NCBI GenBank assembly: GCA_963812775.1
Contig: CAWEWH010000009.1
Span: 434,001 to 498,000, forward strand
Direction: 5' to 3'
DNA length: 64,000 nt
Origin: CAWEWH01 sp963812775
GTDB lineage: Bacteria; Pseudomonadota; Alphaproteobacteria; Rhizobiales; Beijerinckiaceae
Under the pieces are notes generated by a model. It ran no database searches, was not told where the DNA came from, and was given only the letters and a program-made list of their open reading frames with translations. Below, piece after piece: positions 1 through 9,322 of the stretch; within the stretch, counting starts at the first letter, position 1, and each line of letters starts with the position of its first letter. A program made the position numbers and the translations under genes.

Positions 1-296
1 ATGACCAGGCCCGAGAAGATCGCGTAGGAGCCGGCGAAGATCTTTCCCGCCGTGGTCTTGAGCTCTCCGAGCGGCCCCATGCCCGAGAGAATCATGGCGG
101 CGTTCACATAGGCGTCGACAACCGACATGCCTTCCGTCCACGCATAGCCGGCCATGCCGATGGCGAGCGCCACGAGGGTGACCGCGAACCACAGCCCCAC
201 GGCGCGGGCCATGCGGTTCGCGAACCGGCGGCGGGTCACGACTTTTTCGCTGCGGTGCTCGAAACCCGTGAGGGAGCGCTTCGTGCGTGGCGCCAT
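1..296 (-). CDS. Small membrane protein, partial (3' end outside window)
   Basis: The ATG at 296 reads leftwards and stays open to base 1, giving about 98 codons of N-terminal sequence. It starts MAPRTKRSLTGFEHR, followed by a basic stretch. A hydrophobic segment follows at about residues 32-50 (LWFAVTLVALAIGMAGY), then a short loop with MILSGMGPLGELKTT and a second hydrophobic stretch at the window edge. This looks like a two-helix membrane protein of the kind seen as a conserved hypothetical in Hyphomicrobiales. The loop between helices loosely resembles a two-pore channel layout, but no potassium filter (TVGYG) is visible, so I do not call it a channel. The DUF3592-like gene lies just upstream (its stop is at 301-303). 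Confidence 0.6.
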   Translation of the reverse strand, partial: MAPRTKRSLTGFEHRSEKVVTRRRFANRMARAVGLWFAVTLVALAIGMAGYAWTEGMSVVDAYVNAAMILSGMGPLGELKTTAGKIFAGSYAIFSGLV

Positions 297-300
297 GCCG

Positions 301-831
301 TCACGCAGGCCCGATGAGAATGCTGTCGGCCGGGTTCTGCGGATCGGCCTTGATGGCGATGCGGTCGCCGGTGCGAAAAGCCTCCGCCTCCTCGGCGCGC
401 ATCATGCCGCTTTCGCCCTCGAAGGCGCGGCCACTGCTGTACTCATAGCGGTAGGCGACGTGGAAGCGTGGCTCCTCGTTGATCTCCATGGCGGAGCGGC
501 GGATACCGATGACGGTGGCGGCGAGCGGGATGCCGCTGTCCATCAACCGCTTGACGCGTGCCGCCTTGACGTTGGCCCAGTAGATGATTGCGGCGCCGGC
601 CCCCGCGCAGGCGAGGCCGACCACGAGGAACACCCACAGCAGCCACGGCAGCGATTCCAACAGATTGGACGTCCAGCGAATGCCGACGCTGACGGCCACG
701 AAGACGAGCCCGACGGCGAGCCAGATGCCGCCGAACAGGAGCCAGAAGCGACGGTCGCTGCCCACGGCGGGGAGATTAGCGCAAGACGGTGGCGAAGCCG
801 AGGGGAGCCGAGGACCCCCGACGGCTATCAC
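301..831 (-). CDS. DUF3592-like membrane protein
   Basis: There are two hydrophobic segments (FWLLFGGIWLAVGLVFVAV and LLWVFLVVGLACAGAGAAII) around residues 29-47 and 64-83. A soluble C-terminal half carries RYEYSSGRAFEGESG and ends with a DPQNPADSILI signature, typical of DUF3592 proteins where a beta-rich domain follows membrane helices. Function is unknown. The longest reading starts at GTG 831, two bases below the rpoD stop. A second GTG at 765 begins VGSDRRFW just before the first helix and is also plausible; neither has a strong Shine-Dalgarno sequence. It sits between rpoD and the partial membrane gene and may share their transcript. Confidence 0.6.
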   Translation of the reverse strand: MIAVGGPRLPSASPPSCANLPAVGSDRRFWLLFGGIWLAVGLVFVAVSVGIRWTSNLLESLPWLLWVFLVVGLACAGAGAAIIYWANVKAARVKRLMDSGIPLAATVIGIRRSAMEINEEPRFHVAYRYEYSSGRAFEGESGMMRAEEAEAFRTGDRIAIKADPQNPADSILIGPA

Positions 832-832
832 G

Positions 833-2884
<2,052 letters not shown>

Positions 2885-3064
2885 GGATTCAAGCTCCGCG
2901 TCGGCCTCGCCGACTTCGCGTCCGGGGCGCCACCCAGGACAATTCATATGCCTCTACCCTAGGTGGCCGAACACCGGCGACCTCAGGACAAGTACCGATA
3001 GACTGCGCCGCTTGAATAACCCTTAACCATTCCCGCCGGGAAGGGCCAAAGCGTCGAAAAAGGC

Positions 3065-4975
3065 TCAAAGGCGGCGGGCTGCCTGGCGCCCGCCGCGTCC
3101 AAACCCATCGATTTCAGCCTCGGTACCTTCGAGCGAGGAGAGTTCGGCCTGAACGTCTGTCAGCCAGGCCAGATTGGCCTCGCTTTCGTCCTCGGCCAGT
3201 GCCCTCTCGGCCGCCCGTAGTTCGGTATTTAGCGTCACAACGCGCCGATGCAAGGTCACAGCTTGCCGAAGCATCTCGTCGACCTCGCGACGATCGGCAT
3301 CGGCCACGAGCGCCCACCGGTCGCCAGGTCTCACAAGGGCGCGCAGCCTCTCGATTTCGACAGAACGGCCCTGCTTTACGCGCTCGACCGCCTCGGCAGG
3401 GTCGTCGCCCTCGTGGCCGGCCATTGTATCGACAAGGGTCTGCCCAAGCTTGCGGGCCTCCGGCCCCGAAAACGACAGATGCGCAAGAGCGTCGCAATGG
3501 GCTGACACCAGCTCGGGATGGGCCATGAAGGCGAGCAAGATCAGCGCCTCGCGGGGTGATTCGCGGCTTGGCAGCGACAACGGCGCGGCCTGGGTCGTGC
3601 TTCCGCTGCGGTTCTGCGCTTCAAGCGCCATCTGGGCCCGCGGACCCGTTGGCCTGACCTGCCTGAAGCTTGAAACGCGGCCTGGAAAGCGAGGATTGGC
3701 GGGCTGCACCGGCAAAAGGGTGCGCAGGCGGGCCTGAATCTCGCCGAGATAGTGCCGCCTGAGCGTTTCGTCGCGGATGTGCCCCATGATCTCCCGGAGC
3801 CTAGTCTCCAGGGCGGCGCGCCGATCCGGCGTGTCGAGCGGCGCAGCCTCCGCCTCCCGCGCCCACAAAAGATCGACCAATGGCCTGGCGCCGCCGATGA
3901 CCGCCGCGATGGCCGGATTGCCGCCGGCCCGCGCCAGGTCGTCCGGGTCTTGGCCTTGCGGCAGGAGCGCAAAGCGAAGCGACTTTCCGGGCTGCAGCAG
4001 CGGCAGCGCCACATCGATGGCCCGATAGGCGGCGCGGCGCCCGGCGCCATCGCCGTCGAAACACAGAACCGGCTCATCGGCCATGCGCCAGAGAAGCCCG
4101 AGCTGATCCTCGGTGAGCGCCGTTCCGAGCGGCGCCACCGTCGCCGGAAAGCCCGCCATCACCATGGCGATCACATCGACATAGCCCTCCACCGCGATCA
4201 CCACGCCGAGCTCGTGCGCCGCCTTGCGGGCATTGTGATGGTTGTAGAGCAGCCGGCCCTTGTGAAAGAGCGGCGTCTCAGGCGAGTTCAGATATTTCGC
4301 TTGAACGTCGGCCGACAACGTGCGGCCGCCAAAGGCGATAACCCGCCCCTTGAGGTCGGCGATGGGGAAGATGACGCGGTCACGGAAGCGGTCGTACGGC
4401 ACCTCGATGTCGTCGCCGCTGACGAGGAGCCCGGCCGCGATCATGTCCTCGCGCGACACATTCTTGCCCGCGAGAACATCGCGCAACCCGAAGCGCTCGC
4501 CCGTTGCATAGCCGATGCGGAAGCGCTTGCGCGTCTCGAGGCCGAGGCCGCGTCCGTCGAGATAGGCGCGTGCCTTGGCGCCGTCCTTGCCGGCGAGCGT
4601 CGTCTCGAAATACTGGGCGGCGAGCTCGACCACGTCGTAGAGGCTGCGGCGCCGCTCCTCTTGCTCGACCGCCTCGCGGGAGAGCTTCGGCAGCGGCACG
4701 CCGGCTTCGCCGGCAAGCCGCTCCACCGCCTCGTTGAAGCTGAGCCCCTCCGTCTCCATGACGAAGGAGAAAATGTCGCCGTTTTTACCAGACGAAAAAT
4801 CGAAGAAGCGTTGCTTCTGGTCGTTGACGAAGAAGGACGGCGTCTTCTCGGCGTTGAAGGGCGACAGCCCCTTCCATTCGCGCCCCGCCTTCTGCAAGCG
4901 CACGCGCCGGCCAACTACCGCCGAAACCGGCAGGCGGGCCTTGATCTCTTCGAGGATAGAGGGCGGGAAGCGCAT
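3065..4975 (-). CDS. dnaG: DNA primase DnaG (zinc-ligand-free type)
   Basis: A 636-residue primase making RNA primers at the replication fork. The N-terminal module keeps the CHC2-domain framework (LSPFNAEKTPSFFV at about 38-51, then FDFSSGKNGDIFSFVMETEG). The usual Cys/His zinc ligands are replaced by Ser, Asn, Asp and Ser. The TOPRIM core follows, with VIAVEGYVDVIAM at about 258-270 and the acidic metal motif CFDGDGAGRRAA about 45 residues later. The C-terminal region is a DnaB-interaction type helical domain. Loss of the zinc site is, to my knowledge, a feature shared by Hyphomicrobiales primases and not damage. The ATG at 4975 starts MRFPPSILEEIK, the standard start. Confidence 0.96.
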   Translation of the reverse strand: MRFPPSILEEIKARLPVSAVVGRRVRLQKAGREWKGLSPFNAEKTPSFFVNDQKQRFFDFSSGKNGDIFSFVMETEGLSFNEAVERLAGEAGVPLPKLSREAVEQEERRRSLYDVVELAAQYFETTLAGKDGAKARAYLDGRGLGLETRKRFRIGYATGERFGLRDVLAGKNVSREDMIAAGLLVSGDDIEVPYDRFRDRVIFPIADLKGRVIAFGGRTLSADVQAKYLNSPETPLFHKGRLLYNHHNARKAAHELGVVIAVEGYVDVIAMVMAGFPATVAPLGTALTEDQLGLLWRMADEPVLCFDGDGAGRRAAYRAIDVALPLLQPGKSLRFALLPQGQDPDDLARAGGNPAIAAVIGGARPLVDLLWAREAEAAPLDTPDRRAALETRLREIMGHIRDETLRRHYLGEIQARLRTLLPVQPANPRFPGRVSSFRQVRPTGPRAQMALEAQNRSGSTTQAAPLSLPSRESPREALILLAFMAHPELVSAHCDALAHLSFSGPEARKLGQTLVDTMAGHEGDDPAEAVERVKQGRSVEIERLRALVRPGDRWALVADADRREVDEMLRQAVTLHRRVVTLNTELRAAERALAEDESEANLAWLTDVQAELSSLEGTEAEIDGFGRGGRQAARRL

Positions 4976-5123
4976 CTGATTCGGCCTGCCGTGACGTATC
5001 CCCTCACCCTATAGGGATGTCAGCACGATGGCGGCTGCGGCACGGCGATTCGTGCGGCACCCCTGGCTTTTCCCCCTGATTCACAGGCCCGCCGCTGCAC
5101 CTTGACCTTTGCGGCTAGGCGCT

Positions 5124-5165
5124 GATCCCGAAAACTGTGAGCGGTTTTCGGAGGATCATGCGCCA
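5124..5165. repeat. Intergenic palindromic repeat, copy 1
   Basis: Arms CCGAAAA and TTTTCGG flank a 10-base centre (CTGTGAGCGG), followed by GGATCATGCGCCAAATCAA. The same pattern recurs near 6261 and, degenerated, near 13094. It lies just past the stop of the DinB-like gene. Palindromes of this kind are scattered between genes in many Hyphomicrobiales genomes. Confidence 0.75.
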
Positions 5166-5167
5166 AA

Positions 5168-5683
5168 TCAACAACCTAGCTCAGGCTCCGGCTCGAACGG
5201 CATGTACGTGTCGCCCGGCCGCACACCGCACTGGGTCAGCATGCAGTGGACCTGACCGCGATGATGCGTCTGGTGGTTGAACATGTGCGCGACGAGCAGG
5301 GCCTTGGGCTTGGTGATGTCGCGATTGATCGATCCTGAGTGCCAGGTGAGATCGCCCTCGAGCCAGCGCGGATCGAGGCCATCGGCCCAGGCGATGATGG
5401 TGGCGTCAAAGGCGGTGCGCTCGCGCTTGAGATCCTGCCAATCATCATGTTGGACGAGCGATTCCGCGACGCTGCCGGGCGGGCGCGGCGAGCTGGTGAA
5501 GCGATGCATCCAGATTTGGTCGCCCCACAGCAGGTGGTTCAGCGTCTTGTGGATGGAGCCGAAGAAAGCCTTCCGGTCCTTCTTGCGGTCGGCGTCGGAG
5601 AGCCGGTCGGCGCAGCCATAGAGAATTCGATTCTGCCAACGATTGTAGCGGGCCATGGCGCGAGCGTAGTCGGCAGTGATCAT
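5168..5683 (-). CDS. DinB-family metal-dependent protein
   Basis: A 171-residue four-helix-bundle protein of the DinB/YfiT type. Three histidine clusters supply the expected metal ligands: HKTLNHLLWGDQIW near residue 45-58, HRF soon after, and HMFNHQTHHRGQVH near 135-148. Members act as metal-dependent thiol or S-transferases, or have no known substrate; the name comes from a DNA-damage-inducible Bacillus gene and does not imply polymerase IV. I start at the ATG at 5683 (MITADYARAMARYNRWQN), which has GAAGGGG upstream, and not at the longer reading from 5740. The YqeY gene lies upstream on the same strand and ends at 5737. Confidence 0.88.
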   Translation of the reverse strand: MITADYARAMARYNRWQNRILYGCADRLSDADRKKDRKAFFGSIHKTLNHLLWGDQIWMHRFTSSPRPPGSVAESLVQHDDWQDLKRERTAFDATIIAWADGLDPRWLEGDLTWHSGSINRDITKPKALLVAHMFNHQTHHRGQVHCMLTQCGVRPGDTYMPFEPEPELGC

Positions 5684-5706
5684 GGAACCCCTTCGGTTCG
5701 GACGAA

Positions 5707-5727
5707 GGAGGACGCGAATTGTCCTCC
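5707..5727 (-). terminator. Hairpin after the YqeY gene
   Basis: Seven-base arms (GGAGGAC/GTCCTCC) with a 7-base loop lie directly downstream of the YqeY stop on the minus strand. There is no clear U-run after it, so it may be a weak terminator or an mRNA-end stabiliser. It also sits just upstream of the DinB-like start. Confidence 0.35.
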
Positions 5728-5736
5728 CCTTCCCCG

Positions 5737-6192
5737 TCAACTCTGTCCCAGCATGCCCTTCACCAGGCCGCTGGCTTTGCCGAAGTCCATGCGGCCGGCA
5801 TACTTCGCCTTGAGCGCGCCCACGACCTTGCCCATCTCCTTCATCGAGGCGGCGCCCGTCTCGGCGATGGCGGCCGTGATGGCCGCGCGCATCTCGGCCT
5901 CGTCCATCTGGGCCGGCAGGAACGAGTTGATGATGACGATCTCCTCGCGCTCCTGGGCCTCGAGGTCGGCGCGTCCGGCCTTGGCGTAGATGTCGGCCAA
6001 TTCCTGGCGCTGCTTGATCATCTTCTGGAAGAGGCTGAGGATTTCGTCGTCCGTTGCCTGGCCCTTGCCGGCGCCGCGCGCTTCGATGTCCCGGTCCTTC
6101 AGGGCGGCCGACATGAGGCGCACGGTGGAAATCCGCCGCTTGTCACCGGCCCGCATGGCCTCCTTGAGGGCTTCGCTAAGGCGTTGACGCAT
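5737..6192 (-). CDS. GatB/YqeY domain protein
   Basis: A 151-residue protein matching YqeY along its full length: N-terminal MRQRLSEALKEAMRAGDKRR, then RLMSAALKDRDIEARG, the helical QKMIKQRQELADIY, and the C-terminal GKVVGALKAKYAGRMDF module shared with the tail of GatB. YqeY proteins are small tRNA-binding-type proteins that are likely related to amidotransferase function, but no defined role is established. The gene is divergent from carA with about 160 bp between starts. The same arrangement next to carA and upstream of dnaG is common in alphaproteobacteria. Confidence 0.92.
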   Translation of the reverse strand: MRQRLSEALKEAMRAGDKRRISTVRLMSAALKDRDIEARGAGKGQATDDEILSLFQKMIKQRQELADIYAKAGRADLEAQEREEIVIINSFLPAQMDEAEMRAAITAAIAETGAASMKEMGKVVGALKAKYAGRMDFGKASGLVKGMLGQS

Positions 6193-6260
6193 AGGTTCCT
6201 CGCTGCCGGGCGTTGACGGGGTCCGGCCGTGCCCCTAAATCCCGCGCCGGGACATAGCGC

Positions 6261-6317
6261 ATGGTGCCGAAAAGCGTGAGCGTTTTCGGATAAGACCATG
6301 GGCGAAATCAATAAGGC
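6261..6317. repeat. Intergenic palindromic repeat, copy 2
   Basis: Same family as the copy at 5124: arms CCGAAAA and TTTTCGG around GCGTGAGCG, followed by GACCATGGGCGAAATCAATA, which matches the tail of copy 1 closely. It lies in the divergent control region between the YqeY gene and carA, so it is close to both promoters. Confidence 0.75.
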
Positions 6318-6352
6318 GCGGACGCAAATCGCCTCCGTGCGCAAGGACCAGC

Positions 6353-7573
6353 ATGGCAGGCCCGCAAGACAAGGGACCGAGCGCGGCGGACGGCTGGCAG
6401 GAGCCGCAGCCGACCGCTCTTCTCGTCCTCGCCGACGGCACGGTGCTCGAAGGCTTCGGCCTCGGCGCCGAAGGCCAAGCCACCGGCGAAGTCTGCTTCA
6501 ACACCGCCATGACCGGCTACGAGGAGATCCTCACCGACCCCTCCTATGCCGGGCAGATCATCACCTTCACGTTCCCGCATATCGGCAATGTCGGCACCAA
6601 CGAAGAGGACATCGAGACCGTCAACATGGCGGCCACGTCCGGCGTGCGCGGCATCGTCATCCATGCCGCGATCACCGAGCCGGCCAATTGGCGCGCCACC
6701 CGCCACCTCGACCAGTGGCTCAAGGCGCGCGGCATCGTCGGCCTTTCGGGCCTCGACACCCGCGCGCTGACGGTGCTCATCCGAGACAAGGGCATGCCCA
6801 ACGCGGTGATCGCCCACGACCCGGCTGGCCGCTTCGACATTCCGCGCCTCAAAGAGATGGCCGCCGCGCTGCCCAGCATGGAAGGCCTCGACCTCGTGCC
6901 CGGCGTCACGTCATCGCAGCGCACGCCATGGCACGAGACGGAGTGGAAGCTCGGCGAAGGCTATGGCCGCCAGAGCGGCGAGGCGAAGTATCACGTCGTC
7001 GCCCTCGACTATGGCGTCAAGCGCAACATCCTGCGCCTCCTCTCGGAGCGCGATTGCCGCGTCACTGTCGTGCCGGCGACCGCGACCGTCGAGGAGGTCA
7101 TGGCGTTGAAGCCCGACGGCGTCTTCCTGTCCAACGGCCCCGGCGACCCGGCGGCCACCGGCAGCTACTCGGTGCCGGTGATCCGCGGGCTCATCGACAA
7201 GCGCGTGCCGACCTTCGGCATCTGCCTCGGCCACCAGATGATGGCGTTGGCGGTCGGCGCCAAGACGCAGAAGATGCATCAGGGCCACCACGGCGCCAAT
7301 CATCCGGTCAAGGACCTCACCACCGGCAAGGTCGAGGTGGTGTCGATGAACCACGGCTTTGCGGTCGATCGCGCCAGCCTGCCGCCCAACGCCAAGGAGA
7401 CGCATGTGTCGCTGTTCGACGGCTCCAATTGCGGCATCGCGCTCACCGATCGCCCCGCCTTCTCGGTGCAGCACCATCCGGAGGCCTCGCCTGGCCCGCG
7501 CGACAGCCACTATCTGTTCGACCGCTTCGTGGAGATGATGGCGGCCAGCAAGTCCAAGCGCAGCGCCGCCTGA
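6353..7573 (+). CDS. carA: Carbamoyl-phosphate synthase small (glutaminase) subunit
   Basis: A 406-residue class I amidotransferase subunit. It releases ammonia from glutamine and passes it to CarB for carbamoyl phosphate synthesis, feeding pyrimidines and arginine. The N-terminal CPSase small domain contains ATGEVCFNTAMTGYEEILTD and GNVGTNEEDIE. The GATase domain has the nucleophile in GICLGHQMMA (Cys291) and the HHPEA motif (His375, Glu377), so the triad is complete. An N-terminal extension of about 20 residues precedes the conserved TALLVLADGTVLEGFGLG. carB is not adjacent: it starts almost 6 kb downstream on the same strand, a spacing seen in related genomes. Confidence 0.97.
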   Translation: MAGPQDKGPSAADGWQEPQPTALLVLADGTVLEGFGLGAEGQATGEVCFNTAMTGYEEILTDPSYAGQIITFTFPHIGNVGTNEEDIETVNMAATSGVRGIVIHAAITEPANWRATRHLDQWLKARGIVGLSGLDTRALTVLIRDKGMPNAVIAHDPAGRFDIPRLKEMAAALPSMEGLDLVPGVTSSQRTPWHETEWKLGEGYGRQSGEAKYHVVALDYGVKRNILRLLSERDCRVTVVPATATVEEVMALKPDGVFLSNGPGDPAATGSYSVPVIRGLIDKRVPTFGICLGHQMMALAVGAKTQKMHQGHHGANHPVKDLTTGKVEVVSMNHGFAVDRASLPPNAKETHVSLFDGSNCGIALTDRPAFSVQHHPEASPGPRDSHYLFDRFVEMMAASKSKRSAA

Positions 7574-7663
7574 GTCATGGCCGCGACAGCGCGGCCATGA
7601 CGCGTGAATAGTCGGAACGCGCCTTGACGCTGCACGTTGATGTCGATCGACTGGTCAGCGCCG

Positions 7664-8182
7664 ATGTCCACACCAACAATCGAGACCGCGCGCTTCACCG
7701 ACGACGGCCGCGTGCCGAACAATCGGCTCCCGGTCATCGTCTATCGCAGCGCGATTACGCCCGACGCCGACGATCCGGCCAAGAGCTTCGAGCAGACGTT
7801 CGCGAAGAACCGTTGGTCGAATTCCTGGCGCAACGGCATCTATGGCTACCATCACTATCATTCCAACGCCCATGAGGTGCTGGGCATCGCCAGCGGGCAC
7901 GCAAAGGTTCGCCTCGGCGGCGAAAACGGCCGCGACTTTGACATCGCGGCGGGCGACGTGATCGTGCTGCCGGCCGGCACCGGCCACAAGCGCCTCGCCG
8001 CCTCGTCCGACTTCGAGGTGGTGGGCGCCTATCCGGACGGCCGCGACTGGGACCTAATCAGGGCCGACGACAGCGACCGGCGCACTCACGACGCAGCGGT
8101 CAAGCGCATCGCCAAAGTGCCGATGCCCGCCTATGATCCTGTCTCGGGCAAGGACGGGCCGCTCGCGCGGCTATGGGCATGA
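7664..8182 (+). CDS. YjlB-type cupin protein
   Basis: A 172-residue single-domain cupin. The metal-binding motif is degenerate but visible: GYHHYHSNAHEVLGIASGHA, then a second motif AGDVIVLPAGTGHKRLAAS. The opening, IETARFTDDGRVPNNRLPVIVYR, is characteristic of the YjlB-like family, whose substrate is unknown. I start at the ATG at 7664 (MSTPTIETARF), which fits the family; an upstream ATG at 7640 is also in frame. The stop overlaps the start of the methyltransferase by 10 bp, so the two are very likely translated from one message. Confidence 0.85.
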   Translation: MSTPTIETARFTDDGRVPNNRLPVIVYRSAITPDADDPAKSFEQTFAKNRWSNSWRNGIYGYHHYHSNAHEVLGIASGHAKVRLGGENGRDFDIAAGDVIVLPAGTGHKRLAASSDFEVVGAYPDGRDWDLIRADDSDRRTHDAAVKRIAKVPMPAYDPVSGKDGPLARLWA

Positions 8183-8883
8183 CGCGCTGGGCCGACTACT
8201 GGAACGCCGACAATCCCATCTATGTGAGCGAGCGCCACAAGCTTCTGCACTACCGCCTCATCGCCAAGGACATCGTGGCACTCTTGGACGAGCTTGCCGT
8301 CGGCAAGGACGCGGCGGTGCTCGACTATGGCTGCGGCGAGGCGCTCTCGGCCGATCTCGTGGCGCACCGCTGCGCGCGGCTCACGCTCTGCGACGCGGCG
8401 CCCCTTGTCCGCGAGCGGCTGACGGAGCGCTTTGCCGATTCCCCGACGATCGCCGTCATGGCGCCGGAGGACGTCGACGCCCTGCCCGACCGCGCCTTCG
8501 ATCTCGTCGTCGTCAATTCGCTCGTCCAATATTTGAGTCGCGACGAGTTCGCGCAGCGCCTCGCCGTCTGGCGCGCCAAGCTGAGGCCGGGCGGCCACCT
8601 CGCGCTCGCCGACATCATCCCGCCGCATGTGAGCCCGATCGCCGACGCGCAGGCCCTCTTGTCGTTCGCCGGCAAGGGCGGCTTCGTCGGGGCCGCCATC
8701 GTCGGCCTCGTACGGACTTTCTTCTCCGATTACAGGAAGCTGCGCGGCGAATTGGGCCTTGCGCAATACGCGGAACCGGAGATGCTCGGGCTCATTGCCG
8801 CGGCCGGCCTCAAGGCTGAGCGCCGGGCGCGCAATCTCGGTCACAACCAGGCGCGTATGACCTTCGTGGCGAAGGCGGTGTGA
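8173..8883 (+). CDS. Class I SAM-dependent methyltransferase
   Basis: A 236-residue Rossmann-fold methyltransferase of unknown substrate. Motif I is VLDYGCGEALSADL (about residues 52-65), followed by the acidic LTLCDAAP strand, VMAPEDVDALP, and motif IV FDLVVVNSLVQYLS. A post-motif LRPGGHLALADIIPP region follows, as in small-molecule and lipid methyltransferases. The start overlaps the end of the cupin gene, implying translational coupling. An alternative ATG lies two codons downstream. Confidence 0.87.
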   Translation: MGMTRWADYWNADNPIYVSERHKLLHYRLIAKDIVALLDELAVGKDAAVLDYGCGEALSADLVAHRCARLTLCDAAPLVRERLTERFADSPTIAVMAPEDVDALPDRAFDLVVVNSLVQYLSRDEFAQRLAVWRAKLRPGGHLALADIIPPHVSPIADAQALLSFAGKGGFVGAAIVGLVRTFFSDYRKLRGELGLAQYAEPEMLGLIAAAGLKAERRARNLGHNQARMTFVAKAV

Positions 8884-8932
8884 CGCCAGCGTCTTCAAGC
8901 TTGCCCTGGCAGATGGCAGCGAGGCCCGCACC

Positions 8933-9274
8933 CTACCGCCGTTCAAGCAATCCGCGCATCGCGCTGGCCAGCGCCTCGAGCTGGAACGGCTTCTGAATCA
9001 CGGGGCGTCCGCCCCAGCGCTCCGGCAGGCCGGGCGCGCCGTAGCCGGTGGCGAAGACGAACGGCACGGCGAGCGCGTCGAGGCGGCTCGCCACGGGATA
9101 TGACAGCTCCCCCGCGAGATTAACATCGAGCACGGCCGCGTCCGGCCGGCGCGTGTCGAGAAGATCGAGCGCGTCGCCAATGCGCCCGACATGCCAGACC
9201 TCGCCGCAACCGAGCTCCTGCAGCATGTCCTCCAACAGGAAGGACACGATTGTCTCGTCCTCCACCACCAACAC
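8933..9274 (-). CDS. Receiver domain (CheY-like), possibly the cut-off tail of the adjacent kinase
   Basis: A 113-residue receiver domain with the acidic pair (VEDE), the phospho-acceptor Asp in DAAVLDVNLAG, the Thr in FVFATGYG and the Lys in PVIQKPF. No output domain follows. The only start is GTG 9274, which has no recognisable Shine-Dalgarno sequence and cuts into the first beta-strand (RRVLVVEDE). The frame is the same as the upstream kinase and is interrupted only by a single TGA at 9323-9325; the 16 codons between that TGA and GTG 9274 are all sense. I infer an ancestral hybrid kinase with a C-terminal receiver, split by one stop codon or mis-sequenced. Confidence 0.8.
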   Translation of the reverse strand: MLVVEDETIVSFLLEDMLQELGCGEVWHVGRIGDALDLLDTRRPDAAVLDVNLAGELSYPVASRLDALAVPFVFATGYGAPGLPERWGGRPVIQKPFQLEALASAMRGLLERR

Positions 9275-9322
9275 GCGGCGGCCGGAGAGCGCGGGGACTC
9301 GATTCGGAGGGACGCAACGAAC

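Noticed and set aside
1..296. A potassium channel
   Set aside because: Two helices with a loop suggest the layout, but no TVGYG-like filter is present.
5168..5683. DNA polymerase IV because of the DinB name
   Set aside because: The sequence is the small DinB/YfiT four-helix family and unrelated to polymerase IV.
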